Positions 35,101-46,153 of a stretch of 64,000 nucleotides of DNA are shown in pieces. Every line of letters starts with the position of its first letter. Position 1 is the first letter of the stretch. Position numbers and translations under genes: made by a program. Source of the stretch: Edaphochlamys debaryana (lineage: Eukaryota; Chlorophyta; Chlorophyceae; Chlamydomonadales); the NCBI GenBank assembly GCA_016858145.1, contig JAEHOE010000165.1:185778-249777 (forward strand), read 5' to 3'. Under the pieces are notes generated by a model. The model did no database searches, had not been told where the DNA came from, and was given only the letters and a program-made list of their open reading frames with translations.

Positions 35101-37412
35101 GGGGTGCTTGTGGGTTTCATGGGCATGGGTTGCGAGGGGGGGAGCCCCGCGCTCGCGCCCGCCGCAGTAGCGACCCAGAGCTGGGGCGAGGAACACCGCA
35201 TCGCAATTGAGCCATCACAGCTGCTTGTCGAGGCTAGGAAGCTGCGCCGCTGGCCTCCCTTAGGGCGGCTCCTCGGCTTGAGCTCGGCCCCGGAACCAAG
35301 AGTCCACTTTTGGATCCGGCGCATTGACCCGGACATGCGCCAGCACATGCCTGCCTGGTGCTTATCACCAGCTCGCGCACACGCACAAACATTCCACCAC
35401 GCTTGCTGCAAGGGAATGCACTCGGCACACGCCAGTGCCTCGCCCCAAACACACTTGGGGGGCGGGGGGGGATGGGGGGTAATCTCCCCCTAAGCTGCCC
35501 TCACCATCATCTGTCCAAGCGGTTTAGCCACCTATCCCCATGCCTGTGCCCCACCCCTCCCCTCCTACCTTTCCCCCACCCCCCACCTCCCACCCCAAAG
35601 GCGCTGTGCGACAAGCCCTCGACTCCCTGCCCTCCTATTCTGGCCACAACTCCATCCCTCCCCTCCTGCCCCCCTCCCCTCCTGCCCTCCTGCCCCCCTC
35701 CCCTCCAAGGCGCTGTGCGACAAGCTCGCGGCGCTGCTGCAGCGGCGCGCGGCGGCGGACGCCAAGGCCTCGGCCTCGGGGCTGGTCATTAACACGTTTG
35801 GCTGGGTGGACGGCGTGGGGTACGAGCTGCAGAAACACATCATCTCGTCCTTCCAGGTGGGTTGGCCGTTGGCGGCGGTTGGGAGTTGGGGACTGCGGAC
35901 TGTGGGATGCTTGGTGTGGCTGGAGAAAGTACGGCGGCGGTGAAGCATACGGTATAGAGGCAGGCGGGCTGAGGCAGGGGGGCCTTGCATGGGCAATGGG
36001 GGCTTGAGCTGAGGCAGGGCACCGCTCTCCGTGCTCGTCCACGCTCGTCCATGCTCGTCCATGCGTGCAGGCTGACGTGGTGCTCGTCATGGAGGACCGG
36101 CTGCACTTCCAACTGCAGCAGGACCTCAAGGTGGGTGGTTGGGCGGGCGTTTGGGCGAAAGCTGGGCGGTTGGGTGCGCTGGACTCATCGACTCAAGTTG
36201 GAAAGCCCCCGACCTGTACTTCTCTCTGGGGCAAGGCAGGTGCGCTACCTCAACCCCTCCTTCCCCTCCTACCCGTCCCCTTCACCCCCCCTCGCCCCCG
36301 CAGTCCTCCCCCCGCACCTCCATCGTCAAGCTGGCCAAGAGCGGCGGCGTAGTGACGCGGCAGACGGACGAGCGCCGTACAGCACGTGACCACCGCATCC
36401 GGGAGTACTTCTACGGCACCCCCACCGCCCCACTGCAGCCCGCCACGCAGACCATTCGCGCCAGCGACATCGCCGTGTACCGGATAGGTGAGGCCCGTGG
36501 AGCTTATCCGGCCTCGGTATAGCTTGCCTAGAAGGGTCCAGGGCCCTCGCGTCTGATATGCTTGGGCAATACCTCTCCGGCTCCGCTCGCCACTCAGCAC
36601 GGCAGCATGTAGCACGCAGCCACGCACGCGCCTTTCTGTGCCTCAGTTCCTCCTGGCCCCCGCCGCCATTCGCCCCCACCACACCACTCACCCATTGATC
36701 CCCCTCCCCCGCTTCCCCCCCCCCCCCCAGGCACCGGCCCCCGCGCCCCCAGCTCCGCGCTGCCCCTGGGCGCCTCCTCCCTGGCCGACCCACTCCGCCT
36801 CACGGGCCTGCCGCCCTCCCTGGACTGGCAGCAGGCGCTCATGGCGGTCAGCTACGCGGCCACGCCCGAGCAGGTGGGGTGGGGAGTTACTGTAAGCATC
36901 AGATCATCTTACGGGTACCGGCGCTGATCACAGTAAGATACCAGAAGATGTTTAGGGGAGGGGTCCTGAACGCGCCTTGGCGGTCACCTACGCGGCCACG
37001 CCGGAGTGGAGAGAAGAGAATGGAGTGAGTGAGTGAGTGAGTAAGGGTGGAGAGAAGAGAATATGGAGTGGACGGCTGGTGCTGCGATGCTCGAGGACTC
37101 CAAGCGGGGCAGCTTCAGCTTGGTAGAAGAGGCTGCTGGGGGCTCATGGCAATACGCTGCCGGGCGCGTGAGCATCGACAAGGCACGGCACCTCGCCCCT
37201 TGTGTGCTTCACCCTAGCAAGTATCGGCGCCGCCACCCCCGCCCCACCCTCTTCCCCGCGTCCCTCAGATCCTCAACTCCAACGTCGCCGGCTTCGTGCT
37301 GGTCAAGGAGGTGGACACGGCCCGCGGCACCGTGACGCTCACCACGCCCGCGCCGGGGCCGCTGCCCGGGCGCTACCTGGTGCTGGGCTCGCTGCGCAGC
37401 GCCATCGACTGA
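32128..37412 (+). CDS. CLP1: CLP1, polynucleotide 5'-kinase / cleavage complex II subunit
   Basis: Component of the mRNA 3'-end cleavage factor and tRNA-splicing machinery; human CLP1 is an RNA 5'-OH kinase. Exons: 32128-32169, 32266-32316, 32433-32513, 32989-33041, 33580-33723, 34112-34194, 34819-34964, 35710-35856, 36071-36130, 36304-36487, 36731-36873, 37269-37412. The short first exon MANEGGSSEYTLKA joins NEELRLDCPAGRSVSVR in frame and supplies the only suitable ATG. Seen: N-terminal domain DGTAEIFGSELHRGR and VFTWSGCRVTVQG; P-loop GPTDSGKST (built across 33723/34112); VDLDVGQGSVTAPG (Walker B region); SGLVINTFGWVDGVGYE; KSGGVVTRQTDERR; RIREYFYGT; C-terminal SNVAGFVLVKEVD. Length matches the family. 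Nuclear. Confidence 0.95.
34302..34560 (+). repeat. Two copies of CLP1 exon end plus donor in the next intron
   Basis: The junction CGTGGACCTGGACGTGGGTG (34178-34197) recurs almost exactly at 34302-34320 and partially at 34537-34556 (GGATCTGGACGTGGGTGGGT). All three end in a usable GTGGGT donor. Confidence 0.9.
35149..35454 (+). mobile_element. 306-bp dispersed repeat, copy 1
   Basis: About 90% identical by eye to 39762-40065 in the same orientation, with sharp ends: GCGCTCGCGCCCGCCGCAG on the left and CCCCAAACACAC on the right. It sits inside CLP1 intron 34965-35709. No terminal inverted repeats, poly(A) tail or tRNA-like promoter seen. Probably a non-autonomous element of unknown class. 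Confidence 0.7.
35595..35625 (+). repeat. Degenerate copy of CLP1 exon start, upstream
   Basis: AAAGGCGCTGTGCGACAAGC here matches the acceptor and start of exon 35710 (AAGGCGCTGTGCGACAAGC, 35707-35725). It is 110 bp upstream in the same intron. Confidence 0.88.
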
Positions 37413-37420
37413 GCGGGCGG

Positions 37421-37471
37421 GGGCCCGTATGGGAGTTCACGGCTGATGCCCTTGGCCATGCAACAATAACA
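37421..37471 (+). repeat. Dispersed 51-bp repeat, copy 2
   Basis: Inverted relative to 26948-26998. Begins 9 bases past the CLP1 stop codon, so it is probably in the 3' UTR. Confidence 0.8.
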
Positions 37472-37497
37472 CGCACTGGGAAGGGGTTTGACTTGGG

Positions 37498-37554
37498 GAG
37501 GCGCTACCTGGTGCTGGGCTTGCTGCGGAGCGCCATCGACTGAGCGGGGCCTTG
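37498..37554 (+). repeat. Duplicate of CLP1 C-terminus and stop
   Basis: The last about 50 coding bases with TGA (37367-37420, encoding RYLVLGSLRSAID) recur with three substitutions, 130 bp downstream. The copy reads RYLVLGLLRSAID plus TGA and GCGGGG. Confidence 0.95.
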
Positions 37555-37922
37555 CTTGGATGAGGGCACTTGGGTGAGGGCAGGGTTTTGACTTGAGGAG
37601 GTGGTGTGACTTGTGGGTCAGAGTGCGAGTACCGGTGTGCAGCGGTGGTACGCTCGGCGTGAGGGGGTTGCGGGGGGGCGCGGAGGCCTCCGTGCTCTGG
37701 GCGGAATGGTGGATTGCGCCCTGCGCTCCTATCCCTGGCAGTGGGGTGGTACCTGGCCGCTGGCGCCGGGGTGGTACCTGGGTGTGTGATCGCTGTCGTG
37801 TGCCGTCGGCGTGCTCAGGGGCCAGGCGGGGGGGGAGGAACCTCGGGGTGAAGCCTCCGGGTGCGTTGGGTGGAAGATCAGCGTTGCCGTGCTTCATGGA
37901 TTCTGTGGAATCACAGGAGGGA

Positions 37923-37979
37923 GTGTTCAGGGCTGCTCGTGTAAAGGCCAGGGAAAGCGTAGGCGCGGTAATTAGCCGG
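37923..37979 (+). repeat. Dispersed 54-bp repeat, diverged copy 3
   Basis: GGCTGCTCG ... GGCGCGGTAATTAGCCGG is the reverse complement of the pattern at 6503-6556 and 29278-29331. It contains a TGTAA (37940-37944) that could serve as the CLP1 polyadenylation signal. Confidence 0.65.
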
Positions 37980-38663
37980 CCGGTCGTAGATACGGAACCG
38001 AAAGCCCTGGGAGTCCGAAGCCCGACCCATCCCGACCCATCCCGAACCCGTTACGTTTGTGTCACCGCTGGAGTCGCGCCGGAGCCGTAGTGTAGCTGGT
38101 AGTAGTGAGGTAGACTAGAGCTGGTGCGGCCCGCCGGCGGCGCAGAAGGGAACAGCAAAGCAAGTAGACATGCGGACCGAGCAGCCCGCGAAGCCGAAGC
38201 CCGCCCTGAACGAAACAATCCCGTTTCTCACCTTAGACAGAAGGGTCGAAGGTGGCGCCACCACGGAGGCAATGCGGAAAGTGGGGAATGGGCCAAGAGG
38301 GGTGTCAATAGCCGAGGAGGCAGCTGAAGCGCAAGAGAGGAGGAGAGGCGGAATACACGAGCGACCGCCGGCGGGCAGAGAGGGAGGGAAGAGGCGGGAC
38401 CGGGGTGGGACAGGAGGGAGTGTGCATGCGCGAGCTCCAGGGGCTGTGAGGTTGCTCCACTGTACGAGCTGGTGGCTGGGCAGTACGGCGGTGGGAGGAA
38501 CGCAATCTGCGGCTCACGGAATCGGCACCGAGCTACGCAGGGCTCAGCCATGTACGCTCGCTTCTCGTCTCTTTCTGCGCTTTGTGGCAGGTCCTTCGTA
38601 CAGACATCTCTGCACCGTTGAAGCGACCACTGTGGGAGACCTCACCGACGGGCGTGCCACGCT

Positions 38664-39078
38664 CCCAGCGGGCAGTGTTGCTATCTTCCGTGGCGAAGGT
38701 TTTTGAAATCCCAGAACTTTCCTAGCCGGCTGGGCAAGAATGTTACGTGGCGGACAGAACTTTCTCGCCGCTACGGGTTAAAATGTTACGGCCAGAACAC
38801 CTTCCGGCTGACCCCCAGAGAGTTTCGATGCGGCGGTGGTGGGGCCCTGGTCACACCTGCCCCTCCCGCCCCCCCTGCGCCCCGTCACCTCAGCTGCCCA
38901 CCCCTGGCAGGCCCTGGCTTGGCCTCCTACACACCGCATAGCATCCCACACTGCCAAGTCACGGGCCCTTGGCCAGAACATTGGGGCCTTGCGGAGGCAA
39001 AATGTTCCGTGGCGGGCAGAACTTTTGCGTCCTTTGGGGCAGAACTTTGAACTATGATAGCAACACTGCCAGCGGGGG
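38664..39078. mobile_element. 415-bp element with terminal inverted repeats
   Basis: CCCAGCGGGCAGTGTTGCTA at the left end (38664-38683) is mirrored at the right end (39056-39078; 14 bases GGCAGTGTTGCTAT exact). The interior repeats CAGAACTTT-type blocks in both orientations. This size and structure fit a MITE-like non-autonomous DNA transposon. No clear target-site duplication. Confidence 0.55.
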
Positions 39079-39761
39079 CTGCCGGCTGCAGAGAGCGGGA
39101 ACTGGGCCGGGGTGCTGTTTGGGCGGGATCGATATGGACCGTGCCGGTGAGGCTGGCGTGTTGCGGGGGCGAACCTGCCTGGGGCGGGCCTCGCGCTTCG
39201 TGGACAAATGAAGGGCCGGGGCCAGCCGGGGTCTTCGGGTGTGATGCGAGGTGCGTTGGGGCGGGTTGGGGCGAAGCTGCCGCGCCTTTGCCCGCATGGC
39301 GTGACTGGAGTCCGGAGACTCCCGGCCTCGAGCGACCGCTGCCCTTTCCGTCTGGGGACAGGGGGGAGCGGCTGCGCGGGAATTTGTTGCGCGGGAGGTC
39401 GTCCGGAGTCTGGGAATGCCCAGTGATCGACTCAACTTCAACCGTGCTGCCGAACCCGCCAACCGGTCTGACGGCTTTCAAGGATACAAGCCCAGGCACA
39501 TCATATGCCATCATGTCAGCATGCAGCAGCAGGGTGAATGGGGCGGGGGGTAAGGGCCGTGACACCGGTGCAGGTCCGGCTGTGGCCCGATCGTTTGCCC
39601 GTGCACCGCGCCCGTGACGGTCCGGCCCCGAGCTTCCCAGCGCCCGCAAGCCTGCTTTCCGTTTGAGCAGTAGCCTGCCCTTGAATGCACAGGGTCAAGT
39701 CGCGGGCCGCAGGCCGACAAAACGTGGACGCGACGGGGCAACAGCCGGGGTCACGTCGCGC

Positions 39762-40065
39762 GCGCTCGCGCCCGCCGCAGTAGCGACCCAGAGCTCGGGC
39801 GAGGGACACCGCATCGCCATTGAGCCATCACAGCTGCTTGCCGAGGCTAGGAAGCTGCGCCGCTGGCCTCCCTTAGGGCGGCTCCTCGGCTGGAGCTCGC
39901 CCCCGGAACCAGTGGTGGCTTTTGGATCCGGCGCATCGACCCGGACATGCGCCAGCACATGCCTGCCTGGTGCTTATCACCGCCCGCGCACGCGCACAAA
40001 CATACCACCACGCTTGCTGCAAGGGAATGCACTTGGCACACGCCAGTGCCTCGCCCCAAACACAC
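39762..40065 (+). mobile_element. 306-bp dispersed repeat, copy 2
   Basis: Intergenic partner of 35149-35454. Ends 149 bp before the start of the small gene at 40214, so it could lie in its promoter. Confidence 0.7.
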
Positions 40066-40213
40066 GCCTGCAGCCCGCAACGCCGTAGCGGCCCTCCGCC
40101 CACGCGACTCCTGCCGGCCATTGCTCCCTCAGCTAGCCCTTCCATCTGAGCCGGTTCATCGGCATAGCACCAGCCGGTCAATTTGCGGCCGCTCAGAAAC
40201 TCCTCCATCAGCC

Positions 40214-41134
40214 ATGGAGAACGCCGGCGTGTCTGTTCGCGACGCTCGTCGCGTGGTGCAAGTGCTTGTACCAGGCGTACCACCTCCCATCTTGGTAAGC
40301 AGCTACGGGCCTGCGGAGGGTCGGGGCCCGGAATCGACATGGGCCCCTACCTTGGACGGCCTCGTGCTCTCATTTCCAGCTAGTGGTGTAGGTGTTGTTC
40401 ACCTATTATTGAATTGGCGGTGACGGGACCGAGGTTGGGCCCGCTTCGGGGCGGGTGCCTCGTGCCAGCGCAAATAGCGACCTCCCGCGTCTCTGCACGC
40501 CTTGCGCGCTACCCCCGCAATTCGAATAGTGGTGGTTGCGATCTATCCACTGAGGTTGCGGTCGCGCTGATAGGGCGTGCTGGCGAGCGTTGTTGGCGCT
40601 GAAGGCAGGTCCGGCCGAGGTTGCGCGAGGCGCTCCGACCGCGCGGCGAGGCAGCAGCAAGATAGCAATGCATCTTCTGAGCTCGCGGTCAGCGTCAATG
40701 TGGGCGACACGACGGTGTCTCTTCAGCGGTCACGTCAACAACGCGGCTAACCTCGGGCGCGGCCACAACCCACTCCGGGCGCGCAGCCTCCCCCCTGCAA
40801 GTCCACCTAGCCTCCTGCATTGTTGCTTATGGACATCCTCCTGACCTTCCCTCTCCCGCCCGTCCCCCTCCCACCACAGGACTTTGCCTTCGCCTCCATG
40901 GCCATGGCCTCGCGGAACAGCCTGGCCTCCTCCGCCAAGCGGCCCGGGATCGCCCCGTCGCTGACCACCTCCAGCCGGGTCGTGCTGCGCCGCTGCGAGA
41001 GCGGCGAGATGGGGGAGCCTTCGTTGCTGGAGCTGGCCAGCATCAACGCTGGATCGGGATCCGCATCCATGGAGCCCATGCACTGGAACTGGAACCCGTC
41101 GCCCGCTAAGAAGCACGGGGACCGCCGGCGGTGA
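40214..41134 (+). CDS. Small unknown protein, two exons
   Basis: Exon 40214-40294 (MENAGVSVRDARRVVQVLVP..., ending CCCATCTTG before GTAAGC) and exon 40880-41134 (after CCACCACAG) join in phase 0 to about 111 residues, TGA at 41132-41134. The second exon encodes DFAFASMAMASRNSLASSAK and SSRVVLRRCESGEMGEPSLL, ending in the basic AKKHGDRRR. No domain, signal peptide or membrane segment recognised. The strong donor, pyrimidine-rich acceptor and codon-like composition support a real gene. Another exon inside the 585-bp intron cannot be excluded. Confidence 0.5.
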
Positions 41135-43121
41135 CTGGGTCTTTCTTGAACGCAGCGAATTGTGGCGGCCATGCGCCGGCAGGCTGCTGGCCGTCACGCT
41201 GCATGCTTATGGCTTGATATAGCTTAGGCAGAGGCCCTCGGACCGCGGATTCTTGATGCGTTGACCTAGCCAGAAAGCGGCAGTTCTTGCGCTAATGCTG
41301 CTGCAGATGAGAATGAATTGCGTGTACTGTTTTGTCGGCCGCCGGGCCAGGCCGGAGAGTTGTCTCGGGGGCATGTCCCCGGGGGCGCGCCGACCTGTGC
41401 CGCCGCAGCGCATTGCCAAGCGGCACGGCCCAGCATTGTGTGTGCCCTTCATCTGACGCGTTTTTGACAACTACGTTTTGTCGTGGTGACAGAAGACTAT
41501 ACGTAGGGTGTGTTGCAGGAGGCGCTCAACTGACACGACACCATTTTCCCCCCGGCTTGCGGTGCCCCGCATCGTGGCCTCTAGAAGCTTACTTCGTGTG
41601 CGCGTGTCGTGGTTTTGCCATTTTGGATAATTCTGGAGCTCCCCCGTGTGCTTCAATGCTTGCCCGCCGTTGTGCGGGGACAACCGGGGCGGGCTGCCTC
41701 CTGTTGGAGACAGCCGCCGCTGCCATCTTGTGTGACAAGTTCTGACCAGTGCATGCCTGTGCTTGTGGGAAGGGGAGGACGGATAGACACTAGCTCATTC
41801 ACGGCTTAGGGGATGTGGTGCGTGCACGTTGCGCGGAGCTGCTTGGGAAGCGTGACAAGTTGGTGAGGGCAGGGCGTCCTTGCACCTGGGTCAGGGAATG
41901 ATGCGTGTATCGTGCATGAACGCGCGGCAGGTGTGTGTTGGCTAGCATTGGTTAATACCGTACATGGGCTGTGCCTTCAGCGGTGACTCGACGATAAAGC
42001 AAGTCCTGGAAGGGGACGTACCGGGTTTCGAAGCCCTCGGCCGCTGTGTCGTAAGAGCGGCGTGTAACGTATCGGATGCTGCTACGCGCTCCTGGTTGCT
42101 GTGGCCCGTCTCCGGCCTCCTGCCCTCCACCGGAACAGCCTGCTGCCAGCATGCGTGACGCCTCAGTGCCCGAACCGGAGCCTCTCTGCGGTCATGCCGT
42201 GCGCTCGCCGGGCAATCCCACTCGCTAGGCCCCCGGCTGGGGTGGCAGCGGCTGTGTCCAGGGCACTGCCTCATAAGACACCGAACCGACAAGCATAAGC
42301 TGTGCAAATCCTGTTGGCTCCTGGCGTCCTGGGCTCGGGAACCCGTTCCCTCTCTGCACCCTCCTTCCCGCCGACGTGCCATCGTGCTCTGCGCTGCATA
42401 GCGCTTTGCTTTAAACCCTCCTTCCCGCCGACGGAGAGCTGACGGCCACGGCCACGACAACACGCGCGCCACTCCGACACCTGCCTCACGCCCCACAGCG
42501 CTCCGGTGGCTCCCCTCCCCTCTGATATCTGCTGCCCGTCACGGCTGATATACGTGCCCTCATTGCACTTGCCTTCACCTCCCTTGGCCGACCCAAGGGA
42601 CCGCCCCAAACCTTGCCGCAGATCTAGACTATTCGGGTTGCGCATGTGAATCCTGCAGGCGACTGATAGCTTCTGCTGGTGCGCGGGCCCTGCGCGGCCA
42701 AGCTCGCCAGAACGCGACCCCAGCAATTCCGTGCAAGCGACAGCCCTAAGAGAGGCCCAGTCCCCCACGCCGTTAAATATAGCCCTTGTGGCTTCGTTTG
42801 CGCTGCGCGGACGATGGGCGACGCGACCCGAGCAAGACTCGCGAACTTGGCGGCGGCCTGGTTCTGGGTTTGCAAGTGCAGGGGGCTTTAAGTGTGCACA
42901 GGATGAGCACAGGGCTTTTAGAGTGCACCACAGTGGTTAACGCATACGTGGCTGCTCAACCACAATAAACTGTGCATGGGGGTGGCCCCCCTCGTTTTGC
43001 CCCGCCTGCTGCACTTGGTTCTTTCCTTTAGGACGCTTAGGTGGAGCCAGGGGCCGCCCAAACCATTTGCTAGTAGGGCTGAGCCTCTTTCTGACTCGAC
43101 TACTTCACCACAGAACCAGCC
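41135..43121. other. Intergenic region upstream of the sigma factor
   Basis: About 2 kb, lower GC than the genes. Holds the small gene's 3' UTR and the sigma-factor promoter. An 18-bp direct repeat CCCTCCTTCCCGCCGACG lies at 42358 and 42415. No RNA gene or coding exon I can support. Confidence 0.55.
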
Positions 43122-46104
43122 ATGTGGGCCGGCTCCGTCCTCGGGGCCTCTGCGCCCCTTACAGCCCCCATCAGCTGCCCAACCACGCCGGCCCGGTCGG
43201 CTGTGGTTGCGCGCGCGGTGGTGGCTCCCGCACGACCCAAAGCAGCCGAAATTGTCGACGGCCGTGGCGTGGCTTCCACAGTGAACTTCCAGGAGTACAC
43301 GCAAGCAACACAGATGCTCAATAGGCTGAAGGGGCAAGCCTCGGACCTGGAGCTTCTCCTGGACCAGCTGAACGCGCTTGAGGCCAGCCTCGACGATGCT
43401 GTGCTGGTGAGTCTCCCGACGCTCGCGCCATCCCCGCTGAGTGCTTCTGCTGTGCCAAATCAATCGGCGTGCCCGTTTCGCCGTGTGGGCCCTGGCTGTG
43501 CGCATCACCTCACGACTCGGTCTTTATTGGTGCGTAGGCACCACCGGCCGCGGAGGACACCGTGGAGCGGGAGGCTCGGCAAGCAAAGCGAGCAGCTAAG
43601 CGGGCGGAACGCAGGGCGACAGCGACCGCCGCCACAGTCCAAGCTCCCGCATTCTCCGACCGCGCGACGTGGTCGGAGCCCGCTCCCAGCCCGAGCGCTA
43701 GCGCGAGCCTGAGCAGCTTCGATGTCGGAATTAGCGAGACGGCGTCCTCCAGCAGCTCGGCGAGCAGCACCGCTTCCGACGTGCAACACCTCGAGGAGCT
43801 GTTCAAGCTGACGGCCTTCGAGCCCGACCTCCCAGCCTCCGCTCCCGCACCCCAGCCGGCGGCCTCCGCACCGGCCCCAGCCCCCGCAGCCGTCCTCCGA
43901 CCACGCAAGCCCGCGCGGAAACCCGCCGCCCCGCCGGCCGCGGCCGCGGTGGAAGCCCCGCCGGCCCCCGCGCCCGCCCCGGCGGAGCGCCTGGCGGACC
44001 AGTTCAACCGCTGGCTCGGCGCCCCCACGGCCAGCCCGGAGGAGGATCAGGTAGACCTGGACCTGGACGCTGCGGCAGGGCCGTCAGAGGCTGACCTGCG
44101 CGCGCTCCTGCTGGAGGTGGAGGCCGAGCCGTCCTCCTCCCTCGACGGCGAGGACCAGGACCCGGAGTTCTCCATCCCAGGCGCAGCGGAGGACGACGAC
44201 CTGGAGGCCTCCGCCATGGCCCCCCGCACGGCGGAGCAGCTGGCGGTCATGCAGGCGGGGCCGTCGCTTCTCAGCCTCGTGCCCTCGACCGCCGCTCAGG
44301 GCCGCACCGCGCGCGTGCGGCAGGCGCGCCGCTCCGCGCGCTACGGCGCTCGCACGGTCCGCGCGGGCGGGGCCGTGGACGGCTCGGGCCGTGCCGCCAA
44401 GCTGGGTCGGGACGGGACCAACCAGTTCATGTCGTCCACGTCCAACGTGGCCGTGCTGGACGCGGACGTGGAGCGGGAGGTGACGGAGGTGTGCCGCGAC
44501 TTCTTGTTCCTGGAGAAGGTGAAGCGGCAGTGCGCCAAGACGCTGCACCGCAAGCCCAACGTGGAGGAGGTGGCGGCGGCCGTGGGCATGGACGTGCCGT
44601 GAGTCGGGCTCACTGGGGCGACGTGATGATGGGGGCGGGCGTTGGGCGGGGAGCTCCGGAGTCCAGGCAGGCCTAAACGCTGGCATGCGGGAAGGCCCAA
44701 GCGCTCATGTGGTTGGGGTGCCCGGGGGCTGGCCTGCATCTCGGCCAGGGGCTCGAGCCCCCGGAACCTGAGCTCAGGCTGAGGTAAATGCCTAGGTGCA
44801 TTATCACGGTCTCACGCGGTCTCTGCCCTGCCTCGCTTGCCTCCGCAGCTCCTACAACGCGCGCTACGACGCGGGCCTCAAGGCCAAGGAGCTGCTGCTC
44901 AAGTCCAACTACAAGCTGGTCATGACGGTGTGCAAGAAGTACATCGGCAAGGGCGCGCAGCTGCAGGTGCGTGCGCTTGAGCAAGCGAGCTCGGAGGTTC
45001 AGGGCGGGCAGCTGACGGCCACGGTTTGGGGCGAGCGAGGATCTACAGGGCGGCCGACGGCTTGCGCTCGTGCTTCCCATCCTCTTGACTCGCTTCTTTC
45101 TGAGCCTTTTCACTGCTGGTTGCCCACCCCTCAGGACCTGCTGTCGGAGGGCGTGAAGGGCCTGCTGCGCAGCGTGGAGAAGTACGACGCCTCCAAGGGC
45201 TTCCGCTTCGGCACGTACGCGCACTGGTGGATCCGCCAGGCCATCTCCCGCTCCCTGGCCGAGACCGGCCGCGCCGTCAGGTGCGTCGTGCGGATCTAGG
45301 TTCCCCCAAGCGGATCTCGGTCCCCCATGCGGACTTGAATCCCCCATGCGGGTTTCTCTCGTCCTGAATGTCCCTCGCTTTTCCCTGCATGTCCCCTCCC
45401 CCTGCGCCTGAGTCCTTTTGCGTGCCTCAGCTCGTCTCTGACCGCCCCGCTTGCACCCTCTTCCCGCTCCCTCGATGTCTGTTCTGTGCCTCAGGCTGCC
45501 CGTGCACATGATTGAGCAGCTGACTAAGCTCAAGAACGCGACGGCCGAGCTGTCGGCCAAGCTTAACCGCGACCCCGACCTGGAGGAGCTCTCGGCGGCC
45601 GTGGGCCTGCCCGTGACCCGCATCCAGCTGCTCATGGACGCGGCCCGCTCCGCCTCCTCCCTCGACACCCCCCTCTCCAACAACGACCAGGTACGGCACC
45701 GTGCTTGGTGATGCCGTACGCGCGCGCGCACGGCTGCCTTGCTAACGCACGCAGCAACCAAGCTCTCACGGCCACGGCGCGCGCAGTAGGGCGTATCCCA
45801 GCCGCGCCCGCGCGCCCTCTCTCAACCCGCTCTCTTCTCAATCCCTCTGTCTACCCTCTGTCTTCTTTCCCTGACCCCTCCCCCACCCTCCTCCCCCCCA
45901 CCCCAGGGCGCCACCGCCAAGGACAACGTGGAGGACGAGCGCGCGGCGGCGGACGAGGAGTTTGGCTCGTCCAGCCTCAAGGGGGACATGGAGGGCATGC
46001 TGGCGGACCTGACGGAGCGCGAGGCCAAGGTGGTGCGGCTGCGGTTCGGGCTGGAGGACGGCAAGGAGTGGACGCTGGAGGACATTGGCGACGCGCTGTC
46101 GGTC

Positions 46105-46153
<49 letters not shown>

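Larger units (their letters stand above)
37413..40213. other. Intergenic region rich in repeats
   Basis: From CLP1 stop to the next start. Contents: a copy of the CLP1 tail (37498-37554), two dispersed repeats (37421-37471, 37923-37979), a 415-bp element with inverted ends (38664-39078) and the second 306-bp repeat (39762-40065). An open frame at 38170-38706 starting MRTEQPAKPKPALN is uncertain and overlaps the inverted-end element. I do not call it a gene. Confidence 0.6.

Noticed and set aside
38170..38706. 178-residue open frame between CLP1 and the small gene
   Set aside because: Its end runs into the 415-bp inverted-end element, the composition is Arg/Gly-rich without a pattern, and no splice partner or homologue is recognisable.
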